Assembly (NCBI GenBank): GCA_036272915.1
Contig: DATAXV010000146.1
Coordinates: forward strand, 1 to 38,785
Source of the DNA: DATAXV01 sp036272915
GTDB taxonomy: Bacteria; Chloroflexota; Dormibacteria; Dormibacterales; Dormibacteraceae
Length of the DNA: 38,785 nucleotides
Reading direction: 5' to 3'
Made by a program: the position numbers and the translations under genes. Below are positions 15,221 to 23,029 of the stretch, piece after piece. The stretch's first letter is position 1. Every line of letters begins with the position of its first letter. Under the pieces are notes generated by a model. It saw nothing but the letters and a program-made list of their open reading frames with translations, searched no databases and had not been told where the DNA came from.

Positions 15221-16543
15221 TCAGATCGGCTTCTGGTTCAGCAGCGGCTGGACCTGGGAGTTGGCCGACTGCATGGTCGATTTGACGTCGGCGTGGTTCT
15301 CGATGATGTTGTCGAAGGCGGCGCCGACGATGTCGTCGATCTGGTTGCCCTGGACCAGGTTGCCCATGTAGGTGGCGTGGGACAGGGCCGGGGCCCAGGT
15401 GCTGTTCCAGTAGGGGAACGACTTGGCCGCGCTCGACTTGTTGACGACGGTCTGCCCGGTGTAGAGGCCTCCGCCGTTGAACCAGGCCGCCCCGTCATTG
15501 CCGAGGGCGGCGGCGAAGGCCCAGTCGAGCTGCTGGTTGGGCGCGGCCTTGGGGACCACGTAGGCGTAGCCGTAGCTGATGTTGGCCGGCGGGACGCCCG
15601 CCTGGGTCGGGTACGGCTCGGGCTGCGAGACCGGCGGCTTCAGCGCCGGGTAGGAGGAGTCGAGGCCGCCGGTGAACCAGGAGCCGCCGGTCAGCAGCAT
15701 GGCCGCCTGTCCGGACTCGTAGACCAGCCGGTCCGCGCCCTGCTCGCTGCTGTTCAGCGAGGGATAGGCGGCGTGGCAGGTGTAGACAAGGTTCTGAAGC
15801 ATCGTCATCGCCTTGATGACGGCGCCGCTGGTCAGGTTGGACTTGGTCCCGGCCGCGTTGATCAGGGGCTCGCCGAACTCCTTGGTGATCGCATCGAGGG
15901 CGATGTACTGCCCGCCCGGCAGGTTGGTCGGGAGCGCGACCTCCTCCTGAGTGATCTTGCCGTTCTTGGACTGGGTCATCTTAGGCCCGTCCTGGCAGAC
16001 CTGCCCCCAGGTCTTGGGAACGGAGAGGCCGGCGCCGGTGAACGCCTTGACGTTGTCCCAGGCCAGGTAGTTCGAGTACTCGGCGGGGATGCCGTAGACC
16101 TTGCCGCCGGAGGTGTAGCCGGTCAGCGCGCCGTTGACGTACGCCTTCTGGAAGGCGGCCTGGCTGGAGTAGCCGGCGGCGCCGTAGTCGACCGGGGACA
16201 GCACGCCCTTGCTGAGCAGGTCGGCACCGAAGACGTTGTCCATGTCGAAGACGTCGGGCGGGTCGCCGGCGCTGGCCAGCGTCTGGAACTTGGCGTCCTC
16301 GGTCCCCGACTCCAGCGCCTCGATCTTGACGGTCACGCCGGGGTGGGCCTTCTCGAACTTCTTGGCCACGCTCTGGGCGATGGTCGACAGCGGGGGCTGG
16401 TTGTAGTGGGTCAGAAAGGTGATGGTCACGTGCTGGTGCTTGGCCGTGGTGGAGCCCCCACCACAGGCCGCCAGCAACAGGGCCAGCACCGGCACCAGTC
16501 CGATCGCGATCCGGCGATGGACCGTCCCGGCCATCCGTCGCAT
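15221..16543 (-). CDS. Extracellular sugar-binding lipoprotein of ABC transporter
   Basis: A 440-residue substrate-binding protein of the family 1 type. The signal peptide ends in the lipobox LAACGGG (Cys27), so the protein is tethered outside the membrane. Typical elements are VTITFLTHYNQPP, KKFEKAHPGVTVKIEAL, DPPDVFDMDN, and the hinge region KVYGIPAEYSNYLAWDN. It delivers a mono- or oligosaccharide to the two permeases downstream. GAGGAG lies just upstream of ATG 16543. Transcription probably starts at the TTGACC/TAGCAT promoter at 16646-16674, where the operator sits. The sugar is not readable; the neighbouring ceramidase-like and enolase-superfamily genes point to an amphiphilic glycan or a sugar acid. 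Confidence 0.92.
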   Translation of the reverse strand: MRRMAGTVHRRIAIGLVPVLALLLAACGGGSTTAKHQHVTITFLTHYNQPPLSTIAQSVAKKFEKAHPGVTVKIEALESGTEDAKFQTLASAGDPPDVFDMDNVFGADLLSKGVLSPVDYGAAGYSSQAAFQKAYVNGALTGYTSGGKVYGIPAEYSNYLAWDNVKAFTGAGLSVPKTWGQVCQDGPKMTQSKNGKITQEEVALPTNLPGGQYIALDAITKEFGEPLINAAGTKSNLTSGAVIKAMTMLQNLVYTCHAAYPSLNSSEQGADRLVYESGQAAMLLTGGSWFTGGLDSSYPALKPPVSQPEPYPTQAGVPPANISYGYAYVVPKAAPNQQLDWAFAAALGNDGAAWFNGGGLYTGQTVVNKSSAAKSFPYWNSTWAPALSHATYMGNLVQGNQIDDIVGAAFDNIIENHADVKSTMQSANSQVQPLLNQKPI

Positions 16544-16645
16544 CAGGTCTCCTCCTCTAATCGCCGTCGGGTCCGTTCCAGGGCCTGGTCGGTACCCGCC
16601 GGGACGTCGCGTCCCAGCGGGGACGGGACAGGCTTCTTCACGGCC

Positions 16646-16674
16646 ATGCTAGGCCAGCAAGTGTCGATGGTCAA
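16646..16674 (-). promoter_or_regulatory. Sigma-70-type promoter of the sugar ABC operon
   Basis: On the minus strand -35 TTGACC (16669-16674) and -10 TAGCAT (16646-16651) are separated by exactly 17 bases. This is the best -35/-10 pair in this part of the window. The start of the binding-protein gene lies about 103 bases downstream. The -35 box is inside the ATGGTCAACCAT operator. Confidence 0.6.
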
Positions 16675-16691
16675 CCATCTACCAGATGGTT
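16667..16691. promoter_or_regulatory. Operator of the sugar ABC operon (ATGGTCAACCAT plus inverted AACCATCT/AGATGGTT)
   Basis: ATGGTCAACCAT (16667-16678) has inverted arms ATGGT/ACCAT. A second, overlapping inverted repeat AACCATCT-ACC-AGATGGTT lies at 16673-16691 and covers the last codons and stop of the ceramidase-like gene. The first is nearly the same as the perfect palindrome at 18081-18092. Overlap with the -35 box suggests repression. The half-site TGGTC resembles FadR/GntR-type operators, by family knowledge. Confidence 0.55.
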
Positions 16692-18008
16692 GTGGAGGTC
16701 GCCGAGCAGGCGGCCGGCGGTGCTCACCACCAGCTCCCCCGCCTCGGGGGCGACACGGCAGGCATGGGTCACCTCGTACCCGCCCTCGGGGTAGGCGTCC
16801 CGCGTCGGCACGTAGCCGATGGAGCCGTCGGTGTAGCCGGCGAACATGGTGTGGGCGAAGGGCGAGCCGTCGACGACGGCGCCGCCCAGGCGGGTGAAGA
16901 TCTCTCCCGGCGAGGTGGCCAGGGCGATCTGGCCGATGCGGAGGGCGGCCAGCGAGGCGGGCACCGGCTCCACCCCCGGTCCGCCGCGGAGCGCCTCCAG
17001 CCCGTGGCGGGCGCGGTCGAGCCGGCCCCCGGCCCACCAGATCGGACCGGGGGCGCCCGCCTCGCGAACCCGCTCCAGCTCGGCGGTGAGGCTGGCGACC
17101 AGGGCCTCCCCCTCCTCCACCGACGGTGGCAGCAGGGGCGGCAGGTCGACCTCCGCGCGGGCCATCCCCACGAATCCCGAGGCGGGGGCCGGGGTGATCC
17201 CCTTGTAGATGCGGATCGCCTCCTCGCCGAGGGTGGTCCCGAGGCGGGTCGGATGACTCCAGTCCCATCCCATCAGCAGCGGGTTGACGTCGGCGGTCGA
17301 TCCCTGCAGGAAGAGGATGGTGGTCCCGGTCTCAGCCTCGATGAGGCGGCGGGCGTGCCCGGGGAAGTCGGCGCTGATGTGGGTGCAGGTGCCGCCCAGC
17401 GAGACCGGGTGGCAGGCGTGGTTGAGGAGCAGCGCCAGCGGCCGGCCCTCGGCGTCGTCGATGCGGAGGAGGGCGACCCTCGGGTCGTAGGGTCCGTCGG
17501 GGTTCTGGCCGAGGATCATCCGGCCGTCGGCCAGGCGCTCGCGGCGGTTGATGCCGATCCGCGCCTCGCCCTCGCCGAAGCCGAAGCGGCAGGGCGTGAG
17601 CCGGGATTCGGCCATGGCCACGGCGCCGGCGAGCAGGTGCACGAGGTTGTCCACATAGGGGCCGACCTGCGGGCCGGCGAGCTCGCTGCCGGCATCCACC
17701 ATGGGTCCGTAGTGGGTGTGGCTGCAGGCGATCAGGACGTGGTCGCCGGCGACGTCGGTGAGGGCCGCGACGGCGGCTCGGACCCGGGCCACGGCCGGCT
17801 CCTCGAGCCAGAGCAGGTCGCAGGCGATGATCGCGGCCCGGCCGGGAGCCCCACCCGACCCCGGGCCCTCCACCACCAGCGCGGTGGCGGTCAGATCGTC
17901 CTGCACGTCGTTCGAGCTCGCCCGACCGGCGAAGCCGATCATGGCGATGCCCACGGGCGGCGTGATCGTCACCCGGGCGACACCCGCGCGCCACTCCGGA
18001 ACCTCCAT
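16671..18008 (-). CDS. Neutral/alkaline ceramidase-like hydrolase
   Basis: This 445-residue protein matches the N-terminal catalytic domain of neutral ceramidases. It starts with WRAGVARVTITPPVGIAMIGFAGR, then ALVVEG, CDLLWLEE, the metal-ligand-type ACSHTHYGP, LLNHACHPVSLG, the nucleophile-region ADFPGHARRLIEAETG and FLQGSTADVNPL. True secreted ceramidases are over 600 residues and carry a signal peptide; this protein has neither, nor the C-terminal immunoglobulin-like domain, so it is likely cytoplasmic and may cleave an amide of another compound. GAGGAGGCG precedes ATG 18008. It shares an operator type with the downstream ABC operon and is divergent from an enolase-superfamily gene. Confidence 0.85.
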   Translation of the reverse strand: MEVPEWRAGVARVTITPPVGIAMIGFAGRASSNDVQDDLTATALVVEGPGSGGAPGRAAIIACDLLWLEEPAVARVRAAVAALTDVAGDHVLIACSHTHYGPMVDAGSELAGPQVGPYVDNLVHLLAGAVAMAESRLTPCRFGFGEGEARIGINRRERLADGRMILGQNPDGPYDPRVALLRIDDAEGRPLALLLNHACHPVSLGGTCTHISADFPGHARRLIEAETGTTILFLQGSTADVNPLLMGWDWSHPTRLGTTLGEEAIRIYKGITPAPASGFVGMARAEVDLPPLLPPSVEEGEALVASLTAELERVREAGAPGPIWWAGGRLDRARHGLEALRGGPGVEPVPASLAALRIGQIALATSPGEIFTRLGGAVVDGSPFAHTMFAGYTDGSIGYVPTRDAYPEGGYEVTHACRVAPEAGELVVSTAGRLLGDLHNHLVDG

Positions 18009-18075
18009 GTTTCGCCTCCTCGCTCTTCTTCGCTGGCTGCCGCCGTGTCGACGGTGACGCGGTACCTGACTCTTA

Positions 18076-18097
18076 GGTCAATGGTCGACCATCGACC
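18076..18097. promoter_or_regulatory. Operator between the ceramidase-like and enolase-superfamily genes
   Basis: The core ATGGTCGACCAT (18081-18092) is a perfect 12-bp palindrome. It extends to 22 bp (18076-18097) with one mismatched pair. It lies in the 283-base divergent region, 73 bases before the ceramidase-like gene and about 195 before the enolase gene. TATCAT at 18112-18117 (plus) or its reverse-strand counterpart TATGAT is a possible -10. The rest of this region (18120-18280) shows nothing I can name. Confidence 0.6.
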
Positions 18098-18291
18098 CTT
18101 TTCCCTGGCCCTATCATAGGTTTCCCCGCCGATGTCCATCACCGCCCCGTCCCGCTGGCACCACCTCGGACAGCGCGCCTCGGCGCCCGGCCATCGAAGG
18201 AGGGTGATGGTGTTCCTCGCCGCCTGGAGCGGGCGGCCACTTGGCGACCGGCCACCGTCGGTCCGCCGTTTCCGCGACCGGAGGTAGGGCG

Positions 18292-19431
18292 ATGAAGATC
18301 ACCAGGGTCAGGGCCGCGGGACTGCGGGGCGCGACCCCGGCCGGCGGCTGGAGCAACGAGCTGAACCCCGACGACGTCGTCCACACCCTGGTCGTGGTCG
18401 ACACCGACCAGGGCGTCCAGGGCGTGGGCAGCGTGTTCACCAGCGAGGATCTGACCCGGTCGGCGCTGGACGTGCTCGCGCCCCTGCTCGAGGGCGAGTC
18501 GGCGCTCGAACCGGAGCGGGTCAGCGAGAAGCTGCACCAGAACACGTTCTGGCTGGGACGGGGTGGTTCGATCACGCACGCCGTCAGCGGCGTCGACCTC
18601 GCCCTCTGGGACATCCTCGGCAAGGCCACCGGCCAGCCCGTGGGGCGGCTGCTCGGCGGGCGCTACCGGGAGCGGGTGCGGCCCTACGCCTCGCTGCTGA
18701 TGGACGAGCTCGGCGCGATGAGCGAGTACCTGGGCGAGCTCAGGGGCCAGGGCTTCCGCGCCTTCAAGATCGGCTGGGGCAAGTTCGGGCGCCTCGACGC
18801 CGCCACCGACGAGGCCCTGGTCGAGACGGCGAGGCGGACGATCGGCGAGGACTCCCTGCTCATGGTCGACGCCGGGGGCAGCGACGCCTACTGGTCGGGC
18901 GACTACAAGTGGGCGCTCAGGACCTCGTCGATGCTCGACGAGTACGGCGTCTACTGGTTCGAGGAGCCGCTGACCCCGGACGCCCTCGAGGATTTCGTCG
19001 CCCTGCGCCGGGCGTCTCGGGTGCCGATCTCCGGCGGCGAGGTGCTGACCCGGCGCCAGGCCTTCACCCCCTTCCTCAAGGCGGGCGCCTTCGACATCGT
19101 CCAGCCCGACGTGACCAAGGTCGGCGGCCTCAGCGAGCAGCGCCGGATCGGCTGGATGGCGGAGGAGTGCGGCGTTCGCCTCATCCCCCACGGCTGGAAC
19201 ACGGCGGTCGGCCTGGCCAGCGACCTGCAGCTCGCCTCCGCCCTGCCGCAGACCGACCTGGTCGAGTTCAAGACGGGGTCGCCCTACGTGGAGGACCTGG
19301 TGACGGTGCCCTGGCGCCTCGATGGCGAGGGCATGCTCGAGATCCCGTCACGCCCCGGCCTGGGGCTGGAGCTCGACCCCGAGGCGGTGGAACGCTACAC
19401 CGGCCGAAGGGACCTGCTCAACCAGCTCTAG
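18292..19431 (+). CDS. Mandelate racemase/muconate lactonizing enzyme family (enolase superfamily) protein
   Basis: A 379-residue enzyme, likely a sugar-acid dehydratase or racemase that abstracts a proton alpha to a carboxylate with Mg2+. The N-terminal capping domain runs to about residue 110 and the barrel follows. Metal ligands are visible as Asp193 (MVDAGGSD), Glu224 or 225 (WFEEPL) and Glu250 (SGGEVL). A catalytic-type His300 lies in IPHGWNTAVG and Asp in QPDVTKVGG. The usual KxK base pair is not intact: Lys159 is followed by Ile-Gly (AFKIGWGK), with the next Lys at 164. That, with His300, points to the dehydratase-like branch. ATG 18292 has GGAGGTAGGG upstream. Shares control with the divergent sugar locus. 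Confidence 0.88.
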   Translation: MKITRVRAAGLRGATPAGGWSNELNPDDVVHTLVVVDTDQGVQGVGSVFTSEDLTRSALDVLAPLLEGESALEPERVSEKLHQNTFWLGRGGSITHAVSGVDLALWDILGKATGQPVGRLLGGRYRERVRPYASLLMDELGAMSEYLGELRGQGFRAFKIGWGKFGRLDAATDEALVETARRTIGEDSLLMVDAGGSDAYWSGDYKWALRTSSMLDEYGVYWFEEPLTPDALEDFVALRRASRVPISGGEVLTRRQAFTPFLKAGAFDIVQPDVTKVGGLSEQRRIGWMAEECGVRLIPHGWNTAVGLASDLQLASALPQTDLVEFKTGSPYVEDLVTVPWRLDGEGMLEIPSRPGLGLELDPEAVERYTGRRDLLNQL

Positions 19432-19467
19432 CCCCGGCTCCGGCCGAGAGGTAGGATCGGGCGCATC

Positions 19468-19485
19468 CCGACCGCGACGGGTCGG
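19468..19485 (+). terminator. Weak hairpin after the enolase-superfamily gene
   Basis: CCGACC (19468-19473) pairs with GGTCGG (19480-19485) over a six-base loop. A second small stem (TCGGG/CCCGA) lies just upstream. No T-run follows, so termination is uncertain. Confidence 0.25.
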
Positions 19486-19516
19486 CCGAACGATGGTGAG
19501 TTTGGAGGGGACCGGC

Positions 19517-20311
19517 GTGACGGATCAGAGCGACGACCGCTACCTGCTACCGCGGGACACCGGGGAGATCGACCGGCTGGACCTGCAGCACTACGCGTTC
19601 ACCGAGGCACTCGGAGCACTCCATCGGGCGCCGGCTCGGATCGAGGGCCTCACCCTCGACGCCGGCGCCGGAAGCGGGCGATGGGGCTGGGATCTGGTCG
19701 AGCAGTCACCCGAGGCGCAGGTGATCGGGCTCGATCTGATCGCGGGTAGGCCCGGCTGGCCCCGGCGCTACCAGCCCCTCCGGGCCAACGTCCTCGACGG
19801 GCTCCCCTTCGGCGACGACTCGTTCGACTTCGTCCATCAGCGGATGATGCTGTTCAGCATCCCGGCCAGGTACTGGCACGCGGCCATCCACGACCTGGTC
19901 CGGGTGGCGCGGCCGGGCGGATGGATCGAGCTCGTCGAGATGCCGGTGGGAGGCTTCGAGAACACCGGCCCCATGGTCGACCGCATCGCCGGGCTGGCCC
20001 TGGAGGCGGCGGCCGGACGGGGCCTCGACACCTCCGGGACGCCGCACCGCCTGCTCGATCAGTACCTGCGCGCCGTGGGCTGCGACGACGTCGAGCGGGT
20101 GGACGTGGCCCTTCCCGTCGGAGAGTGGGGCGGCAGGGTGGGCTCCATCCTGGCCACGGACTTCCGCCTCGCGTCGGCCCGGATCCTGGAGGCGTTCAGC
20201 GGCCTCAGCGTCGAGGAGCAGGCCGAGCTGCTCCGGCTCGCCCACGTCGAGTGCGAGGAGCGCCAGGTGACGATCAGCCTGGCGGTGGCCTTCGGGAGGA
20301 AGCCCGCCTGA
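19517..20311 (+). CDS. Class I SAM-dependent methyltransferase
   Basis: A 264-residue methyltransferase. The SAM-binding motif I is LTLDAGAGSGRWGWDLV near residue 50, the acidic end of strand 2 is VIGLDLIAGRP, motif post-I gives LRANVLDGLPFGDDSFDFVHQR, and motif III is VRVARPGGWIELVEMP. The order matches type 11/25 small-molecule methyltransferases. GTG at 19517 is chosen because GGAGGGG lies six bases upstream. The C-terminal half (residues 165-255) is helical and probably binds the acceptor, which is unknown. No pathway neighbour clarifies the role. Confidence 0.88.
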   Translation: MTDQSDDRYLLPRDTGEIDRLDLQHYAFTEALGALHRAPARIEGLTLDAGAGSGRWGWDLVEQSPEAQVIGLDLIAGRPGWPRRYQPLRANVLDGLPFGDDSFDFVHQRMMLFSIPARYWHAAIHDLVRVARPGGWIELVEMPVGGFENTGPMVDRIAGLALEAAAGRGLDTSGTPHRLLDQYLRAVGCDDVERVDVALPVGEWGGRVGSILATDFRLASARILEAFSGLSVEEQAELLRLAHVECEERQVTISLAVAFGRKPA

Positions 20312-20382
20312 CCGAGCCGGCGCTGATTGTCCCGCCGCCGAACTGGCGAACGGGCGGTTGAGCCGGTAGAGTTGCTCCACCG

Positions 20383-20937
20383 ATGGCGGAGGTGATGGAG
20401 CCTCTGGTCACCGCGGACGAGCTGCGGGTGGCCCAGGCGGAGATAGCGACCCAGCTCGGCGACCCGGTGGGTACCCGAGACGGTACGGATCTCGATGAGA
20501 TCGTCCGCGTGCCATTGCGCTCGACTGCGGGCAACGCCCTCTACGAGGTTCCGACCCGAAGGGCGAGCATCCTCACCCGGACGCTCCTGCTCCGACGCTG
20601 CTTCCGGAGCTGCAACCGTCGGGTGGCGGTCGTGGCGGCCAGGTCGTGGATGGAGCGCGAGGGGTACTACATGATCTGCTCCGAGGAGGACCTGGTCTCC
20701 ACCGTCGACGCCCTCGCCGACCTCCACCTGCCCGAGCAGCGCTTCACCGCCTGGCTGTCGCGCAACTTCCGCCGGCTGACCGGCCCTCATCCGGGCGCCG
20801 ACCCCGGGGTGCGCCGGATCGCATCACGGGCCGACTGGAATCCGGAGAAGGGGTCCTTCCCGCCGAAATTCCTGCTCGGACGGCCCGACCCGATCAACAA
20901 GAAGAGGAAGGGGTTCGGCCTCGGCTTCTTCGAGTAG
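20383..20937 (+). CDS. Hypothetical protein with basic C-terminal tail
   Basis: A 184-residue protein I do not recognise. The N-terminal half is mixed (PLVTADELRVAQAEIATQLGD, then VRVPLRSTAGNALYEVPTRRASILTRTLLL). The middle has RSCNRRVAVVAARSWMEREGYYMIC, and the C-terminus is basic and Phe/Gly-rich (KKRKGFGLGFFE). No signal peptide or membrane segment is seen. TAGAGT lies ten bases before the ATG; there is no clear ribosome site, so a short-leader message is possible. An in-frame ATG at 20395 is an alternative start. Codon use matches the neighbours. The gene lies between a methyltransferase and a GNAT gene on the same strand. Confidence 0.6.
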   Translation: MAEVMEPLVTADELRVAQAEIATQLGDPVGTRDGTDLDEIVRVPLRSTAGNALYEVPTRRASILTRTLLLRRCFRSCNRRVAVVAARSWMEREGYYMICSEEDLVSTVDALADLHLPEQRFTAWLSRNFRRLTGPHPGADPGVRRIASRADWNPEKGSFPPKFLLGRPDPINKKRKGFGLGFFE

Positions 20938-20956
20938 CGCCCGGTCCGTCTGAACC

Positions 20957-21469
20957 GTGGAAGTTCGGCTGAGGGCGATGACACTGAACGATCTCGGCGC
21001 GGTCATCGAATGGAGCCGCGACGAGGTCTTCTGCCGGGCCAACGGCTGGCCGGTGGGGCGCACGGCGGACATGATCACGGAGCACTGGCGAGGAATCCTG
21101 CTGCATCCGGCGCAGGACTTCCTCCGCCTGGGCGTCGAAGCCGGCGGCCGGCTGGTCGGCTTCGCCGACCTGGCTCACATCCGTGACGGACGGGCAAGCC
21201 TGGGAATCGCCATCGGCGATCGCCGGCTCTGGGGACAGGGGGTCGGCATCGGCGCCGCACGCCTGATGCTCGCCCAGGCCTTCGACGGACTCGGCCTTCG
21301 GAGCGTCCGTGCCGAGGTCCACGAGACCAACCTCTTCTCGCTCGCTCTCATCCGCGGGCTCGGCTTCCGGCCCGCGGGAGCGGCCCCGGAGCCGGACATG
21401 TACGAGGGGGCGCCGGTCCAGATCCTGCACTTCGCTCTGGACGCCGCCAGGTTCGGCGGCGCTACTTGA
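20957..21469 (+). CDS. GNAT-family N-acetyltransferase
   Basis: A 170-residue acetyltransferase with the RimJ/L-like layout. VRLRAMTLNDLGAVIEW forms the first strand and helix, IAIGDRRLWGQGVGIGAARLM is the acetyl-CoA loop, and VHETNLFSLALIRGLGF is the N-x-x-S/A element followed by the last helix. GTG 20957 is used as start because it gives the complete first strand; the preceding gene ends 19 bases earlier. The last eight bases overlap the convergent ABC permease gene. The acceptor is unknown. Confidence 0.85.
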   Translation: MEVRLRAMTLNDLGAVIEWSRDEVFCRANGWPVGRTADMITEHWRGILLHPAQDFLRLGVEAGGRLVGFADLAHIRDGRASLGIAIGDRRLWGQGVGIGAARLMLAQAFDGLGLRSVRAEVHETNLFSLALIRGLGFRPAGAAPEPDMYEGAPVQILHFALDAARFGGAT

Positions 21470-22268
21470 GCAGCTGGCGCTCCAGCCGCCTCGACGCCAC
21501 CACCAGGCCGATCAGGGCCAGGACCAGCAGGTAGACCACGTCGACGGCGATCGAGGGACCGACCTCGCCCGTCGTCAGCGACCGCAGCAGATCGACGCTG
21601 CGGGTGAGCGGGCTCAGCTGCACGACGATGCGGAGCGCAGGTGGATAGATGCTGATCGGATAGAAGGTGGCGGAGAACAGGAAGATCGGCATCATCACCA
21701 GCATCGTGATGTCGAAGTCGCGGAAGTTGCGCATGAACGTCGTCACCGCCGACCCGACACAGGCGAAGCAGAAGCCGATCAGCACCGACCCGGGCAGGGC
21801 CAGTATCCCCAGCGGAGAGCGGATGGTGCCGAACAGCCACATGACGAGCAGGAAGCCGGCGGCGTAGATGGTCCCGCGGAGGAGTGCCCAGGCGACCTCG
21901 CCAAGGGCGATGTCGGTGACGCCGATCGGAGTCGACAGCACCGCCTCGTAGACCTTCGAGTAGCGGAGCTTGAAGAAGAGTCCGAACATGCTGTCGAAGA
22001 GGACCCCGTTCATCGCCGCCGAGGCCATCATCGCCGGGGCCACGAACGCGGTGTAGGGCAGCCGCTGACCGTCGAAGGCCACGGTGCCGACCAGCGATCC
22101 GACGCCGAACCCGATGCCGGCGAGATAGAGGACAGGCTCGATCAGGCCGGTGGCGAAGACCCACCAGAGCCGTCGGTAGACGGCCAGGTTGCGCTGGACG
22201 ATGCGTCGCGCGCCGATACCGGGGAGGGGCGCCACCCTGGGCTCGACGAAGAGGTTCTCGACGCTCAC
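21462..22268 (-). CDS. ABC-2 type transporter permease (second of a pair)
   Basis: A 268-residue membrane permease with the ABC-2 layout: six hydrophobic segments and the amphipathic interface helix before the first segment (ARRIVQRNLAVYRRLWWVFATGLIEPVLYLAGIG). MASAAMNGVLFDSMFGLFFKLRY and LSTPIGVTDIALGE are typical. Such proteins export drugs, lipids or polysaccharides. GTG 22268 overlaps the stop of the upstream permease gene by four bases (GTGA). Together with the second permease and the ATPase it forms a three-gene operon. The cargo is not known. Confidence 0.9.
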   Translation of the reverse strand: MSVENLFVEPRVAPLPGIGARRIVQRNLAVYRRLWWVFATGLIEPVLYLAGIGFGVGSLVGTVAFDGQRLPYTAFVAPAMMASAAMNGVLFDSMFGLFFKLRYSKVYEAVLSTPIGVTDIALGEVAWALLRGTIYAAGFLLVMWLFGTIRSPLGILALPGSVLIGFCFACVGSAVTTFMRNFRDFDITMLVMMPIFLFSATFYPISIYPPALRIVVQLSPLTRSVDLLRSLTTGEVGPSIAVDVVYLLVLALIGLVVASRRLERQLLK

Positions 22269-23029
22269 TGCATCAGCTTCCGGCGGAACGCCCACCGCGC
22301 CGCGATCAGGCCGGCGGCGGTGAAGGCGAGCAGCACGGCGACGTTGATCGCCCCTATCCCCGGCGACAGGTTGCCGAGAACCAGGCCGCGAGTCAGCGAC
22401 ACGCCGTGGAAGAGCGGGGTGCCCCAGGCGACGATCTGGAGTAGGCGCGGCAGCCGGCTGATCGGGAAGAAGGCGCCCCCGAAGAGGAAGAGCGGGGTGA
22501 CCACGAGCCGGAAGACGAGCGTGAACCCGCCGTCGTTGCGGAGCAACGCCGAGATGGCGATCATCGGCGTCGCGAAGGCGAGACCGGTCAGCGTCGCGGC
22601 GGGGATGGAGAGGAGGCCCCACCAGCTGGGCACGGCCCGAAAGACGACCATCGCGATGAGGAAGCAGACATTGATCTGGACCAGCCGGACCGCCGCCCAG
22701 ATCACCTCGCCGGCGACCAGCTGATCGATGCCGATCGGTGTCGCCAGCAGGGCGTAATAGGTGTGATTCCAGCGGATCTTGCCCATGATCGGCCAGGCGT
22801 TGTTGGATACCGCCGACTGCATCGCCGCCGCCGCCATCAGGCCCGGCGCGAGGAAGACGATGTAGCTGACGCCGTCGACGCCGCCGCTCTGGCGGTCGAC
22901 CAGCGTGCCCAGCCCGATGCCCATCGCCGACAGATAGAAGAAGGGTCCGATGATCGAGGCGAGCGACGACTGCCAGCTTCGCCGGAAGAGCCAGAAGTCG
23001 TGCTGGACGAGGCGGAGGGCGAGCGGCAT
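22265..23029 (-). CDS. ABC-2 type transporter permease (first of a pair)
   Basis: A 254-residue permease homologous in layout to its neighbour, with RLVQHDFWLFRRSWQSSLASIIGPFFYLSAMGIG at the front and the same motif MAAAAMQSAVSNNAWPIMGKIRW and LATPIGIDQLVAGEVIW. The two permeases are clearly paralogues that would form a heterodimer. ATG 23029 shares one base with the TGA of the ATPase gene (TGATG); GTG 23032 is the alternative start, giving one more residue. Cargo unknown. Confidence 0.9.
   Translation of the reverse strand: MPLALRLVQHDFWLFRRSWQSSLASIIGPFFYLSAMGIGLGTLVDRQSGGVDGVSYIVFLAPGLMAAAAMQSAVSNNAWPIMGKIRWNHTYYALLATPIGIDQLVAGEVIWAAVRLVQINVCFLIAMVVFRAVPSWWGLLSIPAATLTGLAFATPMIAISALLRNDGGFTLVFRLVVTPLFLFGGAFFPISRLPRLLQIVAWGTPLFHGVSLTRGLVLGNLSPGIGAINVAVLLAFTAAGLIAARWAFRRKLMQ

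Noticed and set aside
13580..16897. A 1105-codon open frame on the plus strand
   Set aside because: It is antisense to the two permeases and the binding protein, is rich in Asp/Gly/His/Arg in the manner of reverse-frame GC-rich DNA, and resembles no family.
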